Both the position numbers and the translations under genes were made by a program. Shown here in pieces: positions 12,216 to 26,217 of a stretch of 64,000 nt of DNA. This DNA is from Trichoderma breve. Its lineage: Eukaryota; Ascomycota; Sordariomycetes; Hypocreales; Hypocreaceae. Every line of letters starts with the position of its first letter. Position 1 is the stretch's first letter. The DNA lies in NCBI RefSeq assembly GCF_028502605.1, contig NC_079236.1, forward strand, positions 1,054,001-1,118,000, in the 5' to 3' direction. Under the pieces are notes generated by a model that was not told the DNA's origin, searched no databases, and saw only the letters and a program-made list of their open reading frames with translations.

Positions 12216-13258
12216 TTACTTGTTCACAGTCCCCCTCATGGTAATAACCAGCCACTCAATGCTCCATCCCTCGCCCCCATACTTCTTCGCCAGATTCTGC
12301 TTCAACAGCTCCTTTACCTCATCCACCGAATGCGCATTTCTCACCTCTTCGCTCCAGAAAGTATTCATAACCCATGGCAGCATCATACTAAAGCAGTCCA
12401 CAAACTCTGAAGCATCTTCAAATCTGTAGGTACCCCGGCTCTCCTTGACTGACACGTCTGCGAGTCCCAGATCCTCAGCTAGATGCTTTTCGATCCAGGC
12501 TGCGTCGTCCCAGTGGCCGGATTTGTGCATTTGCATGGGCATTGGGTCTGGGAACGGCGCGTCGAATGGCAGTGACTCTAATGCTGAGCGCATGTCAGGG
12601 ATCCAGAAGATGTTGGCATTGGCCTTGGACCAAGTTGAGGCGCCAAAAGTTCCTCCTGGCTTGAGGATTCTCATGCAGTCTGCAGCTTGTAAGCACATAA
12701 AGTCCCCATACTATGGATCATTCAACCTGGTCAAGTTACCTTTTACAACTGCATCTGGATCTGGCGTAATGTGAAGTGCCAGACCAAGAGCTACATGGCT
12801 AAAGGTGTTGTCTGGAAGCCCTGTATTCTATATGACAAGCCGTCAACCACGATTCTCAGTTAATAAGACACATGACATGCACTTACCATGGCATCGCGCA
12901 CAGTTGCCTCAACATTCACCCACTTCTCACCCACAACCCTCTTCTTCACCAAATCAACCATAGCAGCCGAGCTGTCAGCACATGTAAACGAGCTCCGCTG
13001 CAAAACTTCGTCCGACAGCACAGCCTGCACCTCCTGCGTCACCACGCCTGATCCACACGCATTGTCCAGAAGAACCACTGGCTCCGTGATTTCATTATTG
13101 AAACCCATTTGCTTAATGAGAGGCTCGACAATAACCCTCATGATGCCGCGTGAGAACCGAGTAAAGTCTTTCTCAAACGAAGACTGCTCCTTGGCGACGG
13201 TGTGGAAGTGGTCTTGCATGGTCTTGGCCATGGTCTCAACGTCGTTTATGGCAGACAT
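12216..13258 (-). CDS. Class I SAM-dependent methyltransferase
   Basis: Predicted S-adenosylmethionine-dependent small-molecule methyltransferase of the UbiE/COQ5-like superfamily. Exons are 13258-12887, 12827-12740 and 12685-12216 (309 residues), with introns of 59 and 54 nt. Motif I (VVLLDNACGSG) binds SAM. An acidic residue follows in FTCADSSAAMVDL, and the post-intron segment NTGLPDNTFSHVALGLALH matches the motif II region. DCMRILKPGGTFGASTW is the typical post-motif III strand and loop. An earlier in-frame ATG at 13312 would add 18 residues rich in Arg, Ser and hydrophobics (MSSRLSSIASSFILRHSK), which resembles a mitochondrial presequence, so two start sites are possible. The substrate is unknown. 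No biosynthetic neighbours suggest a metabolite cluster. Confidence 0.85.
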
Positions 13259-13312
13259 TTTTGAGTGACGAAGGATAAATGATGAAGCAATGGATGAAAG
13301 TCTTGATGACAT

Positions 13313-15876
13313 TAACAAGATAATTCAGTAAAGTATTGAAATTGCGTCTGGTTATTACCGTATTAAACCTGCTATCGGATCTACAAGCGCCGTCTTTTAT
13401 GTACATTTGCGCAAGTATCCGATAAGTCCCCGTGCGTCACCAAAAGCGCAAAGTCTCCGCGATGTTTGCGGTTGCACCTCGTACGAGTAATACACACGTT
13501 CACATGCATCATTAATCACAGAGCACTAAATCGGAAAGCAACGAGCCTTTTTTATTTGATATGTATCGACTTGTGGAATGAAATTGCAGCATGTGAAGTT
13601 CAATTACCCCTCTATGAAAAATCGCGAGCTGAATGAAACCATCTGCCTCCCCGCATTCATTCGTCCAGCTCAGCCAAACTTGCGAATCCAAAGCCAGGGT
13701 AAGAAAAAAGTTAAAGTTGATGCAGAATCCTTCTAAATTCCCTTCAAGTCTCAAGTCCTCGTTGCCTCCCTTTTTTTTTCTGTTTTCCATTTTCTTAGTA
13801 AAATAATTGAACTCTTCTCTGTTGGTTGGTAAGACTCTGGGTGTCCAGCCTACGGGAGACCTGGCGGACATGATCCAAAGCCTCAAATAGCCCCCTTTTG
13901 TGAAAACAAATGCCCAATGAAAAAGATACTGTGCTCTCAGCCGTCTTCTATCATTCTGGGGAAGCTCGTGTAATAAGCTTCCAAGACGGCGTCGCTTCAA
14001 AGGTGCTGACGGGGTTTTTAATAACGTGGATGTTTTCGGCCGATTTATGCGGACAGTTTCTGTGGGATCGGAGCCGAAAGTGGGGGCCGGGAAGACGGAC
14101 AAGTCCGGCGAGGAACGTATCATTTGATGGCATCGACCTGAGATCTGATGCTTTGGTAATCGTATGTATCGTACAGGCATATGATTTATATGCGGGTATA
14201 TCGTATATCGTCATCGTAAATCGTGTATCAGAGCGTTATGCTTTGATTTCAAGGTAAATAGAAGGAGACAGTCCCCTTAGGACAAAAGAAAGTTGTTTAT
14301 TGAAAAAGAGTGATATGGCCAGATCCAGCTGGCCCGCCTCAATCCGGCACTCCGGACTGCAACCTCTCACAACTCATCCCCCCTCAAAGAATATGAGAAT
14401 ACAAATTGTAGGTATACAAGAACAAGAAACCAAAAGTAAACAAAAATCGCCGTCCAAACACCCCTCTTATATACCCACAGCCTACGTACGGTACCTGACC
14501 TAACCTTGCCTCATCCCCTCCTCATCTTCTCTCCACAATCAAATCAGGCACCACCAAACAAAAAGGGCACGCAAACCAACAACTCCATCAACAAGACACA
14601 TGCAAAGAGAAAAAAGGTACCTGCAGCTTTTTCCCCTCCAGGGCCGACTCAAACCATGCCACGTATAACCGCCCTCCACGGCCCTTGATCCCAAAACGGG
14701 CTTACGCTCTAGCCCATGCGCAGAAGCAAAGTGCCCCATTAGGCTTCCTCCCCTTGCTGCACGTCCGAACCGAAATCCCAAAAAGAAAAGAAAAAAATGA
14801 CGAAACCTAAAAAAACAAACAAGTCGATAAACCTGAACAAGAAAAGGGAAACTAGACCAGCCGCAGAAAAAAAAAAAAGTGAGGCGGTCTGCAGTCTTCC
14901 CCCTCTCTGTATGTACGTGTACTACAAGCCCCATCCTATCAACTCCCGCCGATCCCATGAGCCACTCGCCTCACCGGAAAACGACAACATTTGCGGTCCC
15001 GGGGATGCACAACGACGCAGCAAAAGCTTCCACTTTTTTGCTTGCATCCCAGTACATCATTTGTTCCCTTCCCGCACTTTCCGAAAGGTCCAATTGCGCG
15101 CTTATGCCGATTCTCTTCTTCCTACTGGTCGTATTTTCTTTCTAGTTGGTCGTATTTCGGCCCCCCTGGCGTTATGCGGTTGGATAAAAATCACCCTTGG
15201 GCAGGAATCCCATTTGGCCAAACGAAAAACGAGGCGAGTGCCATTATCCGACCATCCAAATAAATCCAATCAAACGTCATCATCATAAACCATAAAAAGA
15301 AAACATAATCATTTCTACACTGATCAAATCAGGAACAAATGGGAAAAAAGAACATCGAAAAAATAAAAATTGTTCAAAAACCCGCGCTCTCCAGTGTTCT
15401 TTTGGCCCTTCGCATAATACTACCTAGTACATAACCTACCTAACTAGTTCGCATTTCTACTTTATCCACGCTTCTGCATATATATGCCCCTTGTGTGCTT
15501 GTGTGTGTGTGTGTTGTTCGTGTTGTTCTTCTCTTATACAAATAATCGGAATCTTTAGTTTAGACTGAACCCTTGCCCATTTGGCGCCCCATCACAAACC
15601 ATAATTGCATGTGTCCTTTTTTTCTGTCGTTTCTTTCTTCTCCTCTCTCGTTTTCGTTTCCCTCCCTTTTGTGTTTGCTCTTCCTGCCCTTTGGACACGA
15701 CTTTGAACCAAGCAAAAATTAAGAGGCAGAAAACAGAAAAGAAGAAAAAGTGACAAAGTGATTACCATCTTCCTTCCACACTTCCCTTCCTCCGACGTAG
15801 CTACCATGAAAAAAAAAATCAAGAGAAATAGGAATTAGAAAATAGAGTCCACCCGGATCCGCTCACATCTCACATC
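13313..15876. other. Intergenic region between methyltransferase and nucleoporin genes
   Basis: Includes the methyltransferase promoter and the 3' flank of the nucleoporin gene. A 222-codon ATG-initiated open frame on the minus strand (13512-14180) has no recognisable domain and an unbiased composition; I leave it uncalled. The stretch 14290-15880 is A-rich with many AAAA runs, and a GT dinucleotide tract lies near 15500-15515. Confidence 0.45.
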
Positions 15877-18800
15877 TCACATAAACCTCATGCTCGCCGC
15901 TGGCACCACCCGCTCCACTAGCCCGGCCACCTCTCTCCGCAGCATCCTCAGCGCTCGTCGTACGTCTGCCAGGTCTGCGCCGCCGTTGTTGTGGCCCTGG
16001 CCCGGTCCTGGCAAGGCAGCCTCGCAACGTTGCAAAAGGTCGTTGATAGAAGGGCCAAGCGAGCCTCCCTTACCTGCGCCGCCACGTCGCCGTACTTCAG
16101 CCACCCAATCGCCGATCACGTAGACGATGATCTCGATGATGCGGTTGCGCACCATGCCGCTAAAGCCATAGTCCTGCGTATCAAATACGCTCTCTAGCAC
16201 GCGGACAATCATATCATGGGACACGCCCAGAGACAGGAATAGCTGCACCGGCCACGTAGGATCGGCGCCAATCGTCGTGTCTTGCTGGAAAGCGACAGCA
16301 TACCGACACAGCTGCGGAAGAAGCGTCTGGATCGGGAACACGAAGCTGTCGAGCGACGTGTGGTGAGCAATATTTTGAATCTTGCTCGTCACAGCTTCGT
16401 ACGGCAAGGGGGGCATCTGCATGCCCGACTCTATCGCCTCGTGTCTTGCCATGACTTCGTCGTGAGTCTGCTGGATCAAGTTATCCCACGTCGACGAAAT
16501 GGTCGTGGGGTTGCGGTAGTTGGCCGTGTGGTAGATCAGCAGGCACAGATCGTAGTATCCTGCCTGATCGGCATAATCGTTGAAGAGCTGCACAAAAGTG
16601 CTCGTTAGCATCCGGAAACGGAGAAAATGACAACTGAATAATGAAAAGTGACAGGTTGCAAAAAATGGACAAAAAAAAGTCCGCGCATTCTGGGAAATGT
16701 TCATCGGGGTTTCTTACCTCTGACAGGCTAATGATCCTACCATTGAGAGCCTTTTCAATCTCAACCTTTCGATCCGCATCAATTCTGTCGTCTGCCATCA
16801 AGCGACCCAACAGGTCGTCCTGGATGTTGGCCACCTCAAGCAGGTCCGTCACCTCGTGGTTCAGTCTCTGCTGTTGTTGTCGGCTGATACCGACCGTCGC
16901 CACGTTGGCATTGGCCTTTGCCAAGCTGAGAAGCCTCAGCCTATCCTTGATGCCGAGTGCAAAGTCGGAGCCGGCCAGCTCAGCTTGCACTTCGGCCGCG
17001 TCGAAGAAGCGGCTTCGATTGGTGTAGAAGCGGCACAGGAGGTCGGCATGCTCCACGTTGGTGCCCGCCAGCCGCTGCAGGAAAGTGATAACGTGCGGCG
17101 AGTCGATGCCCAGTATCCGCTCCGTCCATCCCTGCTCAATGTACCACTCGTACAGATCAAAGTGGAACACTTCGTCATCCGACCCGTTGACCACCTCGTA
17201 AGCCTCGTTTCTCTTCGTTGCGATGAGCGTTGGTCGCCCGTCAACCATAAGCGGCTCGAGGCTTGAGGCAGCGTCCAGATGTCGAAGTATCTCGTGTATC
17301 AGGTCGTAGACTTTCCTCCTCTCGCCAAAGGCGCTGATGCGAGGATCGCCCGCGGGCTTGCCATCATTGATCCACATCAAGGCAGTGTTACCTCTGTCTT
17401 GCTCCCGGGCGACGTAGAGACAGAGCTGGATTGCGCCGGCGTAATACTTCATATCAATGTACTGCCCAATAGCAGTTTGCAAGTTGTTATACGTCAGGCT
17501 GCGCGCTACTTTCTGGAAGAGGGTCAAGCTCTCGTTGAGGAGGATTCTGGACTGATTGGTGTTGGGGGGCTGCTCAGAGGCTCTCTTGAGCGACTCTTGA
17601 GCCTTGAAGATGACAACATCATCTGGGCTGCAGAAGCTGCCGCACCTCCGCCTTAGCGCGTCCGCGACTGTCTCGACATTAGAGCCACTCTCAATGTTGC
17701 GGTTAACGATAGCCTTGACAAGTAGCTTGGCGAGATCCTTGCCGTCCGCCTGTGAAAAGAGCTTCTCATATGTCAAATCCTTGAGCTGCTGCCGAGAAGG
17801 ATCATCCAGTCTAGCATAGATGTCTGACACACGCTCGTCAAACAGCATGAGAACAAAAGATATGCCCTCTGAGATGCTCTCCATTAGCCTTTGCAGAGCA
17901 TGCAGCGCCTGGTGCTCTGCCTGCAGTGCCACCTCTTCCTGTCGGCTGGAAACTCTCTGCAAGTCGGAAGGGCCAGACATCCCCTGAATGAGGCCTTTGT
18001 TAGACTCGATGAATTTCCTTAGGCGTTCCAGGTTCTCTTGGATGGCGATGAGCTTGGGCGGAGGGATCGTCGAGGACACGGAAATCGTTCCATTAGGAGC
18101 AACGCTCGATTTGATGACGGTAGCTTTCCAAAGCTTCCTAATCAATCTCGACAAGTACAGCGCCAATGCATCGTGCCGGGATGATAGCTTGACTGAATCT
18201 GTTGTGAGCGATGACGAATCTGTTTCCACAATGGTGGGCTGACCACCAAAGTCGACGAACAGGGCTCTGGCCCGATCCTCTGTTACCTGGTCAATTGCCT
18301 TGACGGAGCCTGGTCTGGAGTCGCCTCCATGGCCACAGGCCACAGCCAACGCTGTCGAAACCGTCTCCACACGGCCATAGAGGAAAATAAGGCGGCGGCA
18401 CATGAGATCCAGCGCCTCATCTCCTGGGGCATCTCGAATAGCGGCCGCAAAAGTATCCACGAGCCTCCGCCGTCGGATGACGTGAATGCCAGTGTTGGTA
18501 AGAACAGCAAACTCGCTAGGTGCCTCGTCGAATTGAACAGCCAGTTCATTGCCAAATCCTACTGGCTGATTGGCAGCCGCAAAGGGCCTCGTGATTAAGC
18601 CGACAGCCTCGGCTCGGCTGCCAATATCGATCCAACTCGCTTGCTCAAAGTATCTCAGGGGTGTCGTGGGTGAAGTTCGCTTTATTCTTCCAGTCTCGGG
18701 ACCAGCCACAAACAGGGAATCGGAATTTGGGTCGTCTTTGTTGCTTACAAAGTCCAAGAAGAATCCAGGTGGGAAGCGGGCACCTTGCCTGCTGGAGATC

Positions 18801-20306
18801 AACATTGTTGAATCGAGGTCCACCACGGCCTCTCCTGAAGGTTGGCCGTTCAACCCAAACTGAGTTGTTGATCGTCGAGCAAGTGCTGAAGGAGGGAATT
18901 TGATAAACTGAACCTGCATGCTCTGGGGAGCCAGGTTTGATTGAGATCCGTACAGATAGGAAGATGCATTAGTTGCGCTGAAGAAGAGACGACAGCCGGT
19001 GTCAGTTAGCGCCATGAGGTGCAGTTTCGAGGCCTCTTGCTTGGAGATGGGACTGATGGAAACAAGGTTGGTTCGATCGGTCAAGAGCTTGGACTGTGTA
19101 ATCATGTGCGCAATATCTCGGAGGCAGTGGAGCTTTGTCTTCTCAATCACCTTATTCAGCCGTTCGGGAGACTCCATATGATAGGTTCGAATAGTTGACG
19201 TGCTTGACAGAGTGTAAACCAGCTTCCTCGTATCGTCAATGACAATGTCGACCAGATGCTCGGGATCCCGTTGAGACCAAAAGCCAGTCTGCATGCTGAC
19301 AACAGAGGACCAGCCAGGGTTCGAATGGTTGATCTTACCACACCGATTCGAAAACCACTTTTCCTCTGATTGGTAGTAAAGCTCGTTGATGTCGACATCA
19401 CTGCATCCGCCATAGAAGATTCGACCATCCGCAGAGCCGCTAATTACACGGATGTCGTTGCCGCGAGTGGGCAGGACCATCTTGGTCTGATACAGCGTAA
19501 CCGTCTTTGTCCCGGCAGAGGTGTCTGTCGCAGACACGCCGAGCAGGATGATCTCTGAGGAGGTCGCCACGACCAGGATATGTGTGATTGTGCCGACAAA
19601 GATGCCTGGCTTCGGGGGAACGAGGGCTACAGCGTGGATTGTGTGTGGCTGGTCCTCAAAGCCAATAAGCTCGGGGTCGGAGTGGGTGTAGTCCCAAAGG
19701 AAGAGCGAGTTGTCAATCACCACCCAGGCGTGGTTGATCTCAGCAAATAGACCCATGAGGGTTTGGAGCTGGCCAGAGTTGTAATGATCGAAGACCTGAT
19801 TCGGGATCGGGTACATGTTGGTCTTCTGGAAGGGAGCCCAGGCGGAATCGGAGCCTGGCAGCTCATAGTCGGATGATGCGCCCTCTGAACGCGTTTGCTA
19901 GTCAGCCTCGTCTCTCGTGTGATCTAGTGAGCACGCCAAACTTACGTCTACAGTAGGAATCCAGGTCGGGAAAGCTCTCGTCTAGTTGCAAGAAGGCGTT
20001 GATGGCCTTTGCGGCCTTGAGGACGGGCGGGACGTTTTCGACGCGTGGGGGCGGCAATGGAGTCAGCGAAGCCAGCCCTCCCCCCTCTGTGTTTGCCGTC
20101 GCCGTCACCGCCGTCGTGCTCGTCGAGACCGTGCCCTGGGCGGCTGTTGTGGTGGCGGTAGACGTCTGAGCATTCTGGCCCTCGGATGGGAACAGCGTGC
20201 GGCGGACGGGATCGTGAGTGTTGTTCTGGTAGCGCGCGACAATGGCTGGCGTGTTGACAAAAGCGCCCGGCACGGGGCGCAGCGGCGTCACTGGAGGAAA
20301 CGACAT
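15877..20306 (-). CDS. NUP170: Nuclear pore inner-ring nucleoporin, Nup155/Nup170 family
   Basis: Scaffold nucleoporin of the inner ring of the nuclear pore complex (human NUP155; yeast Nup157/Nup170), which anchors membrane and linker nucleoporins. Exons are 20306-19946, 19884-16718 and 16587-15877 (introns 61 and 130 nt; 1412 residues, close to human NUP155). The diagnostic N-terminal segment YCRQGASSDYELPGSD is created by intron 1 and is followed by WAPFQKTNMYPIPNQVFDHYN. Roughly residues 130-600 form the beta-propeller (for example NSLFLWDYTHSDPELIGFED) and the rest the alpha-solenoid, ending LRREVAGLVERVVPAA. Residues 1-90 are Thr/Ala-rich and probably disordered. The start is the first ATG: the longer open frame above it begins only at a GTG codon. 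The recognition is secure; the choice of the Nup170 or Nup157 paralogue name is not meaningful for a fungus with one copy. Confidence 0.93.
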
Positions 20307-21358
20307 GTCGGGCAGCTGATGGGATTCGTGATCGTGCCGTGGCAGAAACTGCTTCACCTTCACCTTGCCCTTGACCTTGACCACAGCAACGCGCCGGTCA
20401 GACCATCAAGGACGAGCTGCACGTGCCGTTGGGAGAGGCGCAATCCGAAGCTGCGCGTCCAAATCCGAAGCTCGTCGCCGCGATCGCTAATTGGGTGGCG
20501 GCGTGAGATGCGGGAGGAAAGGATGGCGATGGGCGGCCGAAGCAAAAAGATTGATCAACTTCTTTGATTATTTTGTAGCACTGGGAGGTTGGTACAGCTC
20601 TGCATTTTTCGTCCCTGGGCGAGGAAATGCGCTAGGCCGCATCAGGGCTTGTCTTGGCGCTGTGACCGAACGCTTTGGATGCCTTACATAATGCAGCATC
20701 CAGCATTCGCGGGCATGTAAACAATCACGAGCGTACACTCTGATTCGAGCCTTTTCTATATTGACGTCTTCCTCTTTATTCTTATATGCATGCGGTCCTT
20801 GTCGGAATATTTAATCTCACCATAAATACTCATATCAACCAATGTGAGGCCACCGATTGATAGCCGTGATACGCTTCATCCCCCCCTGCATGCCCATTAA
20901 ATACACCCAACGCAGAGCGATTCACTCTCCGCTCATTGGCTCAGTCTTTCATCTTGTGACATCTGCCAGGCATTCCATAGATACTCACTTTGACATCATG
21001 TCGAATTCAGTCCTCATATAGGCCAAGTAAAGTTAGTTTATAAGTATCACTTTGACTCCGGTCTCCTTCACATGTTCAAGCTTCACACGCTTCATAAATA
21101 CAAAGGGTTAACCATAGGGTCCCATTGCTAATATGATTACTCAGTACCTAAGGCAGTATCCCGTTTTTTTAGCCTCATAAATTCATATCTTACATGGTGT
21201 AGCCGAGAACCCATGGTACAAAATGCATTGGACGATGTTTCATCCAATCGATAGTCGCCTTCACCATTAGTCTCACAGTTGCTCCCACGCCATAAGCCTG
21301 TTGTATCCTTTTCCGCTTCTTTTCGGTACCGTTTCAACATATAGAGATTTTAAGCCGG
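20307..21358. other. Intergenic region upstream of the nucleoporin gene
   Basis: Holds the nucleoporin promoter and the 3' flank of the ketoreductase gene. A repeated Lys/Val-coding stretch just above the ATG is leader sequence, not coding. A GCACGTGC palindrome lies at 20419-20426. Nothing else recognised. Confidence 0.45.
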
Positions 21359-22432
21359 TTACTGCTTCTTTGCCTCGCGGGCCTGCTTACGAAGAGCGCG
21401 GCGGCGAATGTCAATATGCATCTTCTTGTTGTACCAGATCGTGAGGGGACTGTTGACACCAGCTACATTCTCAATCACCCACAGCATGAATGCATGGCTC
21501 CACCATGGAGTGTAGGTGTTGGGCGCGGTCTGGTAGCCGCCAAGTCCAATTTTGGACAGTGTAGACTTGACGAAGCCACGAGGGTTGGGGACGAGCAAGC
21601 TGGTGCGGCGAACCTTGCTCATGGCGGTGGTGACAAGGTGGCTGAGGACCAGGTAGACATCGACGTTGTAATCAGCAAGCTCAGACGACAGAGCATTGCT
21701 CCACTGCTGGAGGAAAGCCTTGCTGCCGGAGTAGGTGGCCAGGTAAGGTGTGGGAGTCCAACCACCGAAAGAGCCCATGGTCAGGATCAGGCCACGTTTG
21801 CGCTTCTGAAGAATGGGGGCAACGACCTGTGTAGTCTTCAAGGTTCCAAGGCAATTGATGGTGACAATGTTCTGCAATTCCTCCTTGGGCGTCTCCAGGA
21901 AGGACACGGGCATGCTGTGGCTTTGGCCGACGTTGTTGATCAGGATACCAACATCCAGATCCTGCACAAGCTCTCGTAGTCTCTCGTAGTCCGCATCGTT
22001 GTCCTGGGCAAAGTCCATTGCCAGCGTCTTGACCTGCAGACCCTTACCGGTGTACTTCTGTTCAAGGTCCTTGGCTAGGGTATCGAGCTTCGACTGGGTT
22101 CGGGAAACGAGCACGAGATTGAAGCCTTTGGCAGCGAGCTGCGTGGCATATTCCTTGCCTAGGCCATCGGAGGCACCGGTGATGACAGCCCAGGTGCCAG
22201 GCTTGCCATATTTACGGAGCTGTTGTGTGATGTCAGCAACAGAAGAAAAAACAATTCAACCTGCAGACGCGAGGAGGGGCTCTCTTACATTGGTGCCAGG
22301 GAGTAGAAACGAGCTGAGGACCAGCTGAAGGTAGCTGAAGAACTTGGATCCCAGGTAAAGGGCACCAATTCCAGCCAAAGCCCACTGTACAGGCTGAGGC
22401 ACATTCTCTAGGAAGCTCGTAATCGACTCCAT
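21359..22432 (-). CDS. IFA38: Very-long-chain 3-ketoacyl-CoA reductase
   Basis: ER-membrane short-chain dehydrogenase that reduces 3-ketoacyl-CoA to 3-hydroxyacyl-CoA with NADPH, the second step of the very-long-chain fatty-acid elongation cycle. Exons are 22432-22289 and 22219-21359 with a 69 nt intron (334 residues, as expected). An N-terminal membrane helix ([18 protein letters not shown]) precedes the cofactor motif [22 protein letters not shown]-type motif is present as [10 protein letters not shown], the catalytic Ser lies in TMGSFGGW, and Tyr/Lys lie in [12 protein letters not shown] second hydrophobic stretch ([16 protein letters not shown]) and a basic C-terminal tail ending AREAKKQ resemble a dilysine-type ER retrieval signal. 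It is divergent from ERG28 across 486 bp. Confidence 0.95.
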
Positions 22433-22918
22433 GATGGCAGCGTTCTGCGTTGAAAGATGAAGATGGGCCGAGGGAGAAGATTTTGGTGGGAGCTTGACTT
22501 AGTGATCTACAGGCTGTTGGGAATAGCCACTTGGCCAATCATTGAAAGTTACGGGAGGTCCAGGTTAGCCATTCGCGGCCTAGCCAAAGGTAAAAGACAT
22601 GTCTCGAATGCCCAACAACGCTGCGGTATTACACAATAATTGACATATGAGATTGGTGATATCTTGATTTTTGCAGATTTATAGGGGTCTGATAAATTAT
22701 ATATGAGTATTTTTACGGATATCTAAAATGCGCGACCTGTGATGAATCTGTTACTGTAGCTTGGGTACCAGACTTGTACTGAGTCGGCAGCCACGGGGAT
22801 GTCCCGGTACCTGACACTAGAAGACCAACTCCCGTCCCTTTAGCTCAACGCTGCTCTACCCTTTCAAACCTCCAAGTTCCCAGCTCAGTCAACTCCAATT
22901 GCACCAAACACCTCAGCC
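22433..22918. promoter_or_regulatory. Shared divergent promoter of IFA38 and ERG28
   Basis: A 486 bp interval separates the two ATGs, which face away from each other. It has an A/T-rich centre (about 22640-22730), with pyrimidine-rich DNA before the ERG28 start. Both products act in ER lipid synthesis, so common control is plausible. I do not claim any specific factor site. Confidence 0.6.
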
Positions 22919-23499
22919 ATGGATTTCATGAAGTCAATTCTGCCGCCAAACAAGGGCATTCTGCCCTACTACATGCTCATCGTACGTATCGAGCCCCGAT
23001 AAGCATCTTGAACCCCGCCCAACCGCTAACAAATCCATCTGCCCACCAGCTCTCCGTCGTGTCAATCGGCAACTCTCTCCAGGCCTACACGACTCTGCAC
23101 TTCTCACGGCGCGTCTACAACGGCCGCTTCATCCGAAACCCCAAGCTGCCGCCTACATCCGCCACATTCAACCCCGAGGACTCGGCCAACAAGCTGGTCC
23201 ACGCCCAGAACGACCCCAAGGCCGAGGACCAGCTGACGCCCCTCGCCGGTCGGCTGTTTGGAACGTGGACGCTCATTACTTGCATTGTGCGGTGCTACGC
23301 GGCGTACCACTTGAACATTGGCCCCGTGTACAACATTGCCATCTGGACGTATGTCGTGGCGCTGGGCCACTTTGCCAGCGAGTTATTTGTGTTTAAGAGC
23401 ATGACTTTTGGCCTTCCCCAGGTGTTTCCCTTTACGCTGGCTACGGCGGCACTCATCTGGATGCCCATGGTCAGAAGCCACTACGTCGAATTCGAGTAG
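22919..23499 (+). CDS. ERG28: Ergosterol biosynthetic scaffold protein Erg28
   Basis: Polytopic ER membrane protein that tethers the C-4 demethylation enzymes (Erg25, Erg26, Erg27) and Erg6 into the ergosterol-synthesis complex. Exons are 22919-22981 and 23050-23499, with a 68 nt intron joining YYMLI to LSVVSIGNSLQAY (170 residues). Four hydrophobic segments are visible: PYYMLILSVVSIGNSLQAY, LFGTWTLITCIVRCYAAYHL, YNIAIWTYVVALGHFASELF and FPFTLATAALIWMPMV. The segment LAGRLFGTWTLITCIVRCYAAY and the loop motif FASELFVFKSMTFG are characteristic of the family. It is convergent with GAL7, with stop codons 107 nt apart. Confidence 0.94.
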
Positions 23500-23606
23500 A
23501 GTATGCCGTGTGCTACTATATAAACAGTGGTGAAAATGTAGGAATAGTATCTAGAACATTTGAGAATCCAAAACTTTTATAATTATCTATTTAGAAACAG
23601 AGCTGC

Positions 23607-26217
<2,611 letters not shown>

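Noticed and set aside
20307..20384. Lys/Val-rich extension before the nucleoporin start
   Set aside because: It begins at GTG. The first ATG at 20306 gives the expected N terminus.
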